64,000 bases of DNA, from assembly GCF_000482705.1 (NCBI RefSeq), contig NZ_AXWO01000007.1:186001-250000 (forward strand), written 5' to 3'. Below, one piece after another: positions 8,489 through 15,972 of this stretch (position 1 is the stretch's first letter; every line of letters begins with the position of its first letter). The notes below the pieces were generated by a model that was given only the letters and a program-made list of their open reading frames with translations, made no database searches and had not been told where the DNA came from. The position numbers were made by a program, and so were the translations under genes. The DNA comes from Glycomyces arizonensis DSM 44726. GTDB lineage: Bacteria; Actinomycetota; Actinomycetes; Mycobacteriales; Micromonosporaceae.

Positions 8489-8551
8489 CCGCGCACCTGA
8501 ACTGACCGCGCACTTCGCACTGACTGCGCACCTTGAACCGACCGCGCACCG
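8481..8551 (+). repeat. Four degenerate 17-18-bp tandem repeats
   Basis: Units start at 8481, 8498, 8516 and 8534 and share the pattern TGAACTGACCGCGCACC with a few substitutions. The first copy includes the last codon and the stop codon of the ThiF-like gene, and a weaker half copy follows to about 8558. The array fills most of the gap before the SCP2-like gene. Slippage from the GCGCACC present in the coding end is the simplest origin. Confidence 0.8.
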
Positions 8552-8610
8552 CGAACCGCTCGAACCGAATCCAGAACACGACAGCGAACGACCAGCCAAG
8601 GGAAGCCACC

Positions 8611-9009
8611 ATGCAGAAGTTCGAATCCACCAAGCAGGCCGAAGCCGTATTCGGCTCGCTCTTCTCGATCCTCGCCGAGGACGAGGCGTTCACGTCGGCG
8701 CTGCGGGAGAACGACATGACCGTTCGTCTCCTGCACACCAAGCCCGAATGCCGGGTCTACGTCTCGGCGGACGCGGTGGAACTCGGCGAGGAGGTGCCGG
8801 AGCGGTCGACGGTCACCATCAAGATGGCCTGCGACACCGCCGACGCGCTGTGGCGGGGCGAGTTGATGATGCCCAGCGCCGTGGCGACCGGGCGGGTGCG
8901 GATCAGGGGCAAGGTGGCCAAGGTCCTCGAACTCATCCCGATCCTCCAGCCCGCCTTCGACCGCTACGCCGACATCGCCGGCGAGCACGGCATCGCCGGA
9001 GGCAAGTAG
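8611..9009 (+). CDS. SCP2-like sterol/lipid-binding domain protein
   Basis: The 132-residue protein resembles a stand-alone SCP2 domain: an N-terminal helix, then alternating strands (MTVRLLHTKPECRVYVSA, STVTIKMACDTADALWRGELMMPSAV) and a final helix (VLELIPILQPAFDRY). The stretch with ADALWRGE and ATGRVRIRGKV is typical of the family. ATG 8611 follows AAGGGA. Family members bind lipids or acyl-CoA-like ligands in a hydrophobic cavity. Between a ThiF-like enzyme and an acyl-CoA dehydrogenase it could present an acylated intermediate; this is inference. Confidence 0.78.
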   Translation: MQKFESTKQAEAVFGSLFSILAEDEAFTSALRENDMTVRLLHTKPECRVYVSADAVELGEEVPERSTVTIKMACDTADALWRGELMMPSAVATGRVRIRGKVAKVLELIPILQPAFDRYADIAGEHGIAGGK

Positions 9010-9064
9010 CTCCGCGCCGCCCCGCCACGATCCCACCACCACCTCGATCACTAGGAGTGATGCA

Positions 9065-10291
9065 ATGACCTCTCAGGACGCGCAAGACCTCAACTTCGAC
9101 GACTTCCCACCCGAAGTGCGGAAGTTCCGCTCCACGGTTCGCGAGTTCGCCCGCGACGAGGTCCTGCCCCGTGCCCTGAAGAACGACCAGGACGCCGCGG
9201 ACGCCTTCGACTGGGACCTCGTGCAGAAGGGGCACGAGATCGGCATGACGCGGGCGATCGTCTCCAAGGAGTACGGCGGCCTCGGCGTCGGCGTGGTCGG
9301 CGTGGCGCTCGCGCTCGAGGAGATCGCCGCCGCCGATCCGGGCGTCGCCCTGACGTTCGGGGCGACCATGCTGGGCCAGGCCCCCGTCCTGCTCTCCGGC
9401 GACACCCGGCTCCAGGCGCGCTTCCTCCCGCTGTTCTCCGGCGACGACGTGGTGCTGGCCTGCAACGCGGTGACCGAGGAGGACGCGGGCACCGACCTGG
9501 TGCTGGAGCAGAGCTACCCCCACGCCAGGAACGTCACCAGCATCCGCAGGGACGGCGACGAGTACGTCCTCAACGGCAGGAAGCGGTTCATCACCAACGC
9601 CAAGGTCGCCTCCTTCGCGTCGGTGTTCGGCAACCTCGACGGCTACCCCGGCGCGACGGGCCTCACGTGCATCATGGTGCCGCTGGACAGCGCCGGGGTG
9701 ACGCGCGGCGCCGTCGCCGACAAGATGGGCTACCGCAACTGCCTGGGCACCGAGATCCACTTCGACAACGTCCGCGTCCCGGTCGAGAACCTGGTGGGCG
9801 GCGAGGCCGAGGGCGGCCCGATCAACATCGCCCAGGGGAACATGGCCCGGCCGTCGGTGGCGGCCATCTCGACCGGCATCGCCCGGCACGCGCTCGAAGT
9901 CGCGCGCGAGTGGGCCGGAAGCCGCGTCCAAGGCGGCACCGAGCTGTGGAGGCACCAGATGAGCGCGCGGAAGCTGGCCGACATGGCCGCGGCGGTCGAG
10001 GCCTCGCAGCTGCTCTACCGCAGGGCCGCGCACCGCGTCGACAGCGAGCTGCCCGCCCCCGCCTACGAACCGGCCGTGGCCAAGATGTTCGCGGACCGGA
10101 CCGCCATCGAGGTCGCCTCCACCGCCATGTCCCTCATGGGCGCTCGCGGCTACGTCAAGTCCTACGGCATGGAGAAGATCGTCCGGGACGCCTTCGGAAG
10201 CCGGATCTACGAGGGCACCCCCGAGGCGCTGGCGCTGACGATCACCGAGTGCCTGTACGAAGCTGGAGACGAGGATGACCCGTTCGAATAG
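9065..10291 (+). CDS. Acyl-CoA dehydrogenase family flavoprotein
   Basis: The 408-residue protein has the full acyl-CoA dehydrogenase layout: helical N-terminal domain, beta-barrel middle domain with the variant substrate/FAD motif CNAVTEEDAGTD, and a helical C-terminal domain with SLMGARGYVKSYGMEKIVRDA. Glu383 in RIYEGTPE is at the position of the catalytic base of short-chain enzymes. ATG 9065 follows AGGAG at seven bases. The 3' end overlaps the next gene by 17 bases. In a metabolite operon such enzymes often desaturate a carrier-bound or CoA-bound side chain; the actual substrate is unknown. Confidence 0.88.
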   Translation: MTSQDAQDLNFDDFPPEVRKFRSTVREFARDEVLPRALKNDQDAADAFDWDLVQKGHEIGMTRAIVSKEYGGLGVGVVGVALALEEIAAADPGVALTFGATMLGQAPVLLSGDTRLQARFLPLFSGDDVVLACNAVTEEDAGTDLVLEQSYPHARNVTSIRRDGDEYVLNGRKRFITNAKVASFASVFGNLDGYPGATGLTCIMVPLDSAGVTRGAVADKMGYRNCLGTEIHFDNVRVPVENLVGGEAEGGPINIAQGNMARPSVAAISTGIARHALEVAREWAGSRVQGGTELWRHQMSARKLADMAAAVEASQLLYRRAAHRVDSELPAPAYEPAVAKMFADRTAIEVASTAMSLMGARGYVKSYGMEKIVRDAFGSRIYEGTPEALALTITECLYEAGDEDDPFE

Positions 10292-11213
10292 CAGCATCGC
10301 CCTCTACCCCTCCGCCAGCGCGAAGAGCCGGTGGTTCGCGACGGAGATCATCAGGATGCACGACCGGCTGACCTTCGGCGGCCTCCTCGGCGCCATCACC
10401 GGCGATCCGCTGTTCCTCCTGCGAGGCGCGGGCGACGGCATCACCACCCTCTGCGTGCACGATTCCCAGCTGCCCGACCGCTACCGCCGGGCGCTGCTCG
10501 GGTTCCGACTGGCGAAGTTCCTGCAGATCGGGTTCATGGACCCCGAGATCGTCCACGGCTGCGGCATGCACATCGAGCCGGTGGCCGCCCTGGACGGGCC
10601 CGGCACGATCCACGGCATCTGCATCAGCGCCAGGGGCAAGATCATCGGGTACATGGCGCTGGTCGGATCGCCCGACCCCGTCCCCCGGCCGCTGGACTCG
10701 GCCGAGCGGGCGCGATTCCCCGCGGAGATGGCCCACCGGGTCGACCTGCTGGACCGCTTCGCCGCGCCCGGTATCGACACGCACCGGGTCGTGGAGATCA
10801 AGCGCCTCATACGGGACCCGAGCCTGCCGACCGGGCCGCAGACCGAACGCGTGCCCTGGCACCTGATCTTGGGGCTGGGCAGGGCCGTGCTGCAGACCGA
10901 CGCGCGGCTGGTGCTGGGCGACGCCCACGAGAGCGGGGCGCTCCGGCACCTGCGGGCGCTGGGGTTCCGCGCCGTCGTCGTGGAGGGCACCGAGCCGAAG
11001 CTGGGACGGGACGAGCTGATGTGGCCGAGCTACGACCGCGACAAGCCCGCGAAGCCGTTCGTGGCGATGTTCCCCGAGGACTTCGGGGCCTATATGGACC
11101 TGATCGAGGGCGAGCTGCGCTCGCCGCACGACGGCGGCTGGCAGCGCCGGGTCGGCGTGAAGCTGGCCGCACTGGGACGAGCACAAGCGACACGAACGAA
11201 GGAACGAGCATGA
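10275..11213 (+). CDS. GNAT-like acyltransferase-fold protein of unknown function
   Basis: The 312-residue protein is not clearly assignable. Features resembling an N-acyltransferase of the GNAT/acyl-homoserine-lactone-synthase fold are the ICISARGKIIGYMALV strand pair, a VVEIKRLI strand, and later ALRHLRALGFRAVVVEG, which looks like the closing helix-turn-strand of a GNAT core. The first 90 residues are helical. ATG 10275 lies inside the acyl-CoA dehydrogenase gene (17-bp overlap) and its stop overlaps the amidase start (ATGA), so it is firmly part of the operon. It could transfer an acyl group produced by the dehydrogenase to an amine. Alternative: a protein unique to this cluster type. Confidence 0.55.
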   Translation: MTRSNSSIALYPSASAKSRWFATEIIRMHDRLTFGGLLGAITGDPLFLLRGAGDGITTLCVHDSQLPDRYRRALLGFRLAKFLQIGFMDPEIVHGCGMHIEPVAALDGPGTIHGICISARGKIIGYMALVGSPDPVPRPLDSAERARFPAEMAHRVDLLDRFAAPGIDTHRVVEIKRLIRDPSLPTGPQTERVPWHLILGLGRAVLQTDARLVLGDAHESGALRHLRALGFRAVVVEGTEPKLGRDELMWPSYDRDKPAKPFVAMFPEDFGAYMDLIEGELRSPHDGGWQRRVGVKLAALGRAQATRTKERA

Positions 11214-12610
11214 GCCTGCACGACCTCTCGGCCGCCCGACTCGCGGCCGCCGTCAAGGACGACGAGATCACCCCGACGGCGCTGGTCGAACATTACGTTT
11301 CGCGCATCAAGGCCCTGGACCCGCGGCTCAACGCCTTCGTGACCGTCACCGAGGACCTCGCGTTCGAGCAGGCCGAGGAGGCCGAGAGCGAACTGCGGTC
11401 GGCCCGGGAGGAGGGCCGCGCGCTCCCGCCGCTGTTCGGCGTCCCGGTGGCGCTCAAGGACGTCGTGCGCGTCGAGTCCGTCGAGTGCACCGAGGGCTCG
11501 CTGACCCGCCGAGGCGAGGTCGCCGACATCGACGACCACGTCGTCACCAAGTTCAAGCAGGCCGGGATGCCCATCCTGGGCAAGACGAACACCCCCGAGT
11601 TCGCGCTGCCGTGCTACACCGAGAACAAGCTGGCCGCGCCGACGCGCAACCCGTGGGACACCCGGCTCACGCCCGGCGGTTCGAGCGGGGGATCGGCGGT
11701 GGCGGTCGCCGCGGGCATGGCGCCCCTCGCGCACGGGACCGACGCGGGCGGCTCGGTGCGCATCCCCGCCTCGGCCTGCGGGCTCGTCGGCCTGAAGCCG
11801 AGCCGCGGGCGCGTCTCCAAGGGGCCCATATCGCACGACCCCACTGGGATCGACACCCACGGCGTGCTGGCGCGGACGGTCGAGGACGCCATGATGACGC
11901 TGGAGGCCATGTCCGGCCTCATGCCAGGCGACACGTCGACCGCTCCCCTGTGGCCGGAGGCGGACCCGGACGCCCGCTGCCGCGTGGCGGTGATGGCCGA
12001 GCCGATGCTGCCGGGGGCGGCGCTCCACGACGAGTGCCGCGCCGCGGTGGAGCGGGCGGCCGCCCTGCTCGGCAAGCTGGGGCACTCGGTGGACGAGATG
12101 GACATGTCCAAGGACCAGGACGTCGCCGACGCCTTCCAGCGGGTGTGGTCGGTGGTGGCGGCCCGGATCGAGGTCGAGGACGACGACGAGGCGCTGCTGA
12201 CGCCGTTCACCAGGTACATGCGCGAAACGGGCCGCGGCGTCTCGGCCACGACGTTCCACGCCGACCTGTGCACCTTCGCGGGCGTCGGGCAGATGATGCG
12301 GGACATGGTCTTCGCGTCCTTCGACGTCATCCTCACGCCGACCCTGGCGCAGCCGCCCGCGCCGATCGGGAGTTTCTGGTCCGATCCGGAACGGGACTTC
12401 GCGGCGATGGGGCGGTTCATGCCCTACACCCCGCTCGCCAACATGACCGGCCTGCCGTCCGTCTCGCTGCCGCTGCACTGGAACGACGACGGCGTTCCGA
12501 TCGGCGTCATGCTGACGGCCGGGTACGGCGAGGAACGGCTGCTGGCCCTGCTCGGCTCCGAACTGGAGTCGATGGCGGCCGCTTCGGACCGGCACCCCGA
12601 CGTCTGGTGA
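11210..12610 (+). CDS. Amidase signature family hydrolase
   Basis: The 466-residue enzyme has the amidase signature with the Ser-cisSer-Lys triad: Lys83 in VALKDVV, cis-Ser158 in TPGGSSGGSA and Ser182 in TDAGGSVRIPAS. The start ATG 11210 follows AAGGA and overlaps the upstream stop. Length and motifs match intact GatA-like/aryl-acylamidase members; no GatB or GatC partner is nearby, so it is not the tRNA amidotransferase. It probably hydrolyses an amide in the biosynthetic or release step of the operon product. Confidence 0.88.
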   Translation: MSLHDLSAARLAAAVKDDEITPTALVEHYVSRIKALDPRLNAFVTVTEDLAFEQAEEAESELRSAREEGRALPPLFGVPVALKDVVRVESVECTEGSLTRRGEVADIDDHVVTKFKQAGMPILGKTNTPEFALPCYTENKLAAPTRNPWDTRLTPGGSSGGSAVAVAAGMAPLAHGTDAGGSVRIPASACGLVGLKPSRGRVSKGPISHDPTGIDTHGVLARTVEDAMMTLEAMSGLMPGDTSTAPLWPEADPDARCRVAVMAEPMLPGAALHDECRAAVERAAALLGKLGHSVDEMDMSKDQDVADAFQRVWSVVAARIEVEDDDEALLTPFTRYMRETGRGVSATTFHADLCTFAGVGQMMRDMVFASFDVILTPTLAQPPAPIGSFWSDPERDFAAMGRFMPYTPLANMTGLPSVSLPLHWNDDGVPIGVMLTAGYGEERLLALLGSELESMAAASDRHPDVW

Positions 12611-12620
12611 GGTGATTCCC

Positions 12621-13379
12621 TTGAACATGCCCGGCAACGAGTTCGCGGCGGAAACGGCCGAGCCGATGCGGGTGCGGGGCGGATCGACGGGAGTGCTGCT
12701 CCTGCACGGCTTCGGCGGCACGCCCGCCTCCATGCGCCCGTGGGGCGAGCACCTCGCCGAGCGCGGCTACTCGGTGAGCGTTCCACTGCTGCCCGGGCAC
12801 GGGACGCACTGGCGTGAGCTCGCCGACGTCCCGTGGACGGCCTGGTACGAGACGGCCGAGGCGTCGCTGCTGGAACTGGCCGCCGAATGCGAGCGGGTCC
12901 ACGTCGCGGGCCAGTCGATGGGCGGGGCGCTGGCGCTCCGACTCGCGGCGATGCGGCCGGACGAGGTCGCGTCCGTCGCATTGGTGAACCCGGCACTGGC
13001 GAACCCGAACCGGCTGCTTCCGCTCCTGCCGGTGATCCAACTGGTCATGAAGTCGATCCCGAACGACGGGCCGCTGGTGAAGAAGCCGGGGGCGGGGAGG
13101 ATCAGCTACTCGCGGCTGCCGCTGCGGGCGGTCGGGACGCTGACGCGGCTCTGGAAGGACCTGGGGCCGAGGCTGCGGACCGTCCGGCAGCCCATCGTGC
13201 TGTTCAGGTCCGTGGCCGACGGCGAGTCCGGGGAGCTCTCCAGCTCGATCGTCACCGGCGCGACGTCACCGGGGCAGACCAGGGAGATCCTGCTGCACAA
13301 CAGCTACCACCTCGCCTCGGTGGACTACGACGCGGAGCTGATCTTCGAGGAGTCCGCCCGTTCCTTCGACGCCGCATAG
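12621..13379 (+). CDS. Alpha/beta hydrolase, carboxylesterase/monoacylglycerol lipase type
   Basis: The 252-residue protein has the LHGFGG oxyanion loop (28-33), the nucleophile elbow GQSMGG with Ser99, a VADGE segment that may supply the acid, and a C-terminal His in NSYHLASVD. I chose TTG 12621 because GAGGTG ends six bases upstream and overlaps the amidase stop; GTG 12612 and ATG 12627 are alternatives in the same frame. It is the last gene of the eight-gene operon and is followed by a terminator hairpin. Likely an esterase or lipase acting on the acylated intermediate. Confidence 0.83.
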   Translation: MNMPGNEFAAETAEPMRVRGGSTGVLLLHGFGGTPASMRPWGEHLAERGYSVSVPLLPGHGTHWRELADVPWTAWYETAEASLLELAAECERVHVAGQSMGGALALRLAAMRPDEVASVALVNPALANPNRLLPLLPVIQLVMKSIPNDGPLVKKPGAGRISYSRLPLRAVGTLTRLWKDLGPRLRTVRQPIVLFRSVADGESGELSSSIVTGATSPGQTREILLHNSYHLASVDYDAELIFEESARSFDAA

Positions 13380-13388
13380 ACCCGAGCC

Positions 13389-13415
13389 GCCGGACGCGAC
13401 GCCCTCGCGTCCGGC
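13389..13415. terminator. Hairpin between convergent operons
   Basis: GCCGGACGCGA (13389-13399) and TCGCGTCCGGC (13405-13415) form a perfect 11-bp stem with a five-base loop. It lies between the stop of the hydrolase (plus) and the stop of the CopC-CopD gene (minus), and can serve both directions. No T-run follows. Confidence 0.7.
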
Positions 13416-13447
13416 GAGCGGGCCATGGCCGTCGTCCTCTTCCGGCC

Positions 13448-15094
13448 TCAACCGATGGCGAGATCGAAGATCGCCGTCTGGGACTCGAACTCCGAGATCC
13501 TCACCTGCACGGTGATCTCCCACTCGCCGCTGAGCGGCAGATTGACGACGCAGTGGTACCGGCCGGGCTCGAACTCGTGGACCATCGCGTTGAGGGGGCC
13601 GAAGTCGCGCTCGGGCAGCGTCGCGGTGACGACGGGCGGCTCCAGCGGCTCCAGCGGCTGACCGGCGGCGTCGACGAGGGCGAGCGTCAGGGTGTGCTCG
13701 CGGGCGACCTCCGTGGTCGCCTGCAACCGCGCTTCGCCGTCGCCGAGGTCCGCTTGCAGCGAGACCGGTCCCGGTGGCGCGGCGGCGGACTCCTCCCCGG
13801 TTTCCGGGGAGAGGTTCACCAGGACCCCGGTCAGCGCGATGACGGCGGCGAGGACGGCGGCCTCGCCGCGGACGGTGCGCCGCAGCCGCGAGAGCGCGGC
13901 CGGGGCGTCGCGGGCGGCGCGGACCGAGGGGACGAGCCGGTACCGGTTCCACCCGGCGAGCGCCACCGCGACGGCCACCAGACCGAGCTTGATCAGCAGC
14001 GCCCGGCCGTGGTCGGATTCGAACAGGCTCGCCCACGTCCGGTGGATCATCAGGGCCATCGCGATCCCGCTCGCGCCCAACGCGGCCACGCTGTACCCGG
14101 CCCACGTCGAGAAGCGCGCGACCACGGTCGCGGCGCGCTCGGCGCTGTCCGGTTCGCGGCGCAAGCGCATGAGGACGACCGTGAGCCCGGTGATGCCGCC
14201 GACCCAGATCGCGGCCGTGGCGAGGTGGACGCCGTCGGCGGCGACCATGAGCCAGCGCGGCCCGAAGGCCATGGAATGTCCGATGAGGACCGGTGCGAGC
14301 AGGGCCGCCGCGCTGCCGGCAAGGACCGCGGGCGCGGCCCACCGGCGGCGTCCGCGGACGCCGAGCCAGGCCGCCGCGACGCCGGCGATGGTGGCCGCGA
14401 GCCCGACGAGGGCGCCGGTCTGCACGGTGTCGCGCCAGGCGTCGAGGTCGCCGATGCGGCTGAGCGGCTCCCCGGCCGCGTCGAGCGCGCCGACGGGGAC
14501 GGCCAGGGCCGCGGCGAGGATCGCGAGCGCGCCGGTGACGCGCAGGAGCCGGTGCCGGGGACGGGGCGGGGCGAGCTCGCGGGCGACGGCGGTGCGGAAG
14601 ACCGCGTAACCGGCGAACAGGAGCAGCCCGAAATAGTAGGCGACGTTCACGGCCCAGGCCGCCCACGGCCGGTCGGGCTCCGTTTCGGCGTCCACCGGCG
14701 GCGGGGGCGCGGCCCCGCCGCCGACCGCGAAGGACAGGACGCCGGAGATCGGGTGCGAGTCGGCCGAGATGACCCGCCAGTTGAGGTAGTACGGGCCGTC
14801 GGCGAGTTCGGGCAGGTCGATGACGACGTCGGCGTCGCTGGCGGCGGCCGGGACCGCCGTCTCGCCGCCGTCGCCGTCGACCAGGCGCATGGCGTCGTCG
14901 ACGGGTTGGACGGCCTCGTTGAAGGTGAGGGTGACCGCATCGGGGGCGGCGTCGAGGACGGCGCGGTCGGCGGGGTCGGTCGCCAGGAGGGCGGCGTGCG
15001 CCTGCGCGGGGGCGGCGGGCGCGAGTGCGATGGCGAGGGCCGCCAGGGCGAGCAGGAGTGCCCGCCCCGGCGGTCGCGTGCGGAGCCCGATCAC
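13448..15094 (-). CDS. CopC-CopD fusion copper-handling membrane protein with YtkA-like tail
   Basis: The 548-residue protein starts with a signal peptide whose cleavage after AQA exposes a CopC domain beginning AHAALL. CopC copper ligands are present as the N-terminal His and D-S-H in SADSHPISG. About eight membrane helices of a CopD domain follow (from about residue 150 to 420), then a periplasmic beta domain of about 110 residues resembling YtkA/FixH-type modules (EWEITVQVRISEFE). GTG 15094 overlaps the YcnI stop. The fusion fits copper import or delivery across the membrane, working with YcnI and PCuAC encoded nearby. Confidence 0.87.
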   Translation of the reverse strand: MIGLRTRPPGRALLLALAALAIALAPAAPAQAHAALLATDPADRAVLDAAPDAVTLTFNEAVQPVDDAMRLVDGDGGETAVPAAASDADVVIDLPELADGPYYLNWRVISADSHPISGVLSFAVGGGAAPPPPVDAETEPDRPWAAWAVNVAYYFGLLLFAGYAVFRTAVARELAPPRPRHRLLRVTGALAILAAALAVPVGALDAAGEPLSRIGDLDAWRDTVQTGALVGLAATIAGVAAAWLGVRGRRRWAAPAVLAGSAAALLAPVLIGHSMAFGPRWLMVAADGVHLATAAIWVGGITGLTVVLMRLRREPDSAERAATVVARFSTWAGYSVAALGASGIAMALMIHRTWASLFESDHGRALLIKLGLVAVAVALAGWNRYRLVPSVRAARDAPAALSRLRRTVRGEAAVLAAVIALTGVLVNLSPETGEESAAAPPGPVSLQADLGDGEARLQATTEVAREHTLTLALVDAAGQPLEPLEPPVVTATLPERDFGPLNAMVHEFEPGRYHCVVNLPLSGEWEITVQVRISEFESQTAIFDLAIG

Positions 15095-15810
15095 GCCGCA
15101 CGCCGTCCCTTCGCGAGCGCGAACGCGCCGAGCCCGGCGCCGATCATGCCGATGGCGAGCGCGATGTAGGTGAGCGGGTCGGTGCCCTCGTCGTCGGCGT
15201 GGTCGTCGGCGGCCTCGGCCTCGGTCGCCTCGGCGGCGGGTTCGGTGCCGGCCTCGTCGGCCGCGGTCACGGTGATCGACGGGGCGGGGGATTCGAGCTC
15301 GTCGGCGGCCTGTCCGTCGGTGGGGATCTCGATCCAGGGATGCTCGGCCTCGCCGCAGGTCTGGACGACCGGGAAGTAGAGCGTCTGGCCCGCGGTCTCC
15401 TCGGGGAGCCTGAGGGAGAGCTCGAAGGCGTCGCGCAGGCCGTCGGGCAGCGGCGTGTCCGCGGTGTAGACGATCTGGTCGACGCGCTCGGTGAGCTCGT
15501 TGCCGTGGGCGTCGGTGATCGGCTCGGGCAGGTCGACCATGACCTTCTCGACCTCCCAGTTCGGGTTGACGCTGGGGGTGACGGCGTTGATGGGCTCGGG
15601 GACCTGGACGGCGATCTGGGTGGTGGCCTCGCCGTCGCAGCCGTGGGGGACCGAGACGGTGAGCAGGGTGTAGGAGCCGGCGACGGTGTTGTCCCCGGCG
15701 ATGGTGACGTGGGCGGCGGCCGGGCCGGTGGCCGCCAGGACGGCGAGCGAGGCGGCGGCGCCGACGACGGCGGTGCGCGCGAGCGCGCGGCGGGCGGTGG
15801 ATCGCTGCAT
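15091..15810 (-). CDS. YcnI/DUF1775-family copper-binding membrane-anchored protein
   Basis: The 239-residue protein has a signal peptide ending AAAHV, so the mature N-terminus begins with the histidine that binds Cu(II) in characterised YcnI proteins. The DUF1775 domain (about 40-185, with SVPHGCDGEATTQIAVQVPE and VVQTCGEAEHPWIEIP) is followed by an acidic linker and one C-terminal membrane helix. I chose ATG 15810, where the signal peptide begins; the frame is open upstream into AT-rich non-coding sequence. It is translationally coupled to the CopC-CopD gene. Confidence 0.87.
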   Translation of the reverse strand: MQRSTARRALARTAVVGAAASLAVLAATGPAAAHVTIAGDNTVAGSYTLLTVSVPHGCDGEATTQIAVQVPEPINAVTPSVNPNWEVEKVMVDLPEPITDAHGNELTERVDQIVYTADTPLPDGLRDAFELSLRLPEETAGQTLYFPVVQTCGEAEHPWIEIPTDGQAADELESPAPSITVTAADEAGTEPAAEATEAEAADDHADDEGTDPLTYIALAIGMIGAGLGAFALAKGRRAA

Positions 15811-15888
15811 TGCTGGTACTGCTTTCTGTGGAAGGTCGCGGCGCTGAGGGCGCCGATGAGTCTCGCGGTGTTCGATTTTCATTGTTAA

Positions 15889-15904
15889 ATTTATATATGT
15901 AAAT
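15889..15904. promoter_or_regulatory. AT-rich near-palindrome upstream of the YcnI-CopCD pair
   Basis: ATTTATATATGTAAAT reads the same on both strands at 14 of 16 positions. It lies in an AT-rich island (about 15875-15930) in otherwise GC-rich DNA, about 80 bp upstream of the YcnI start, where the promoter of the pair should be. It could be a metal-responsive operator, a -10 region, or both; I cannot assign a regulator. Confidence 0.5.
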
Positions 15905-15972
15905 ATAGTTGGCTGAATGTAGAATGGGATGGTGCCGCGGCGGACGGCTGGGCAAGACGGCCGCCGCGGCAC

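Noticed and set aside
12833-15169. 778-residue plus-strand open frame across the copper genes
   Set aside because: It runs antisense to the CopC-CopD gene and out of frame with the hydrolase; no domain visible.
15860-15886. Zur/Fur box reading near TGAAAATCGAAC upstream of YcnI
   Set aside because: Only one half-site resembles the TGAAAAT consensus; the second half does not match, so no metal regulator was assigned.
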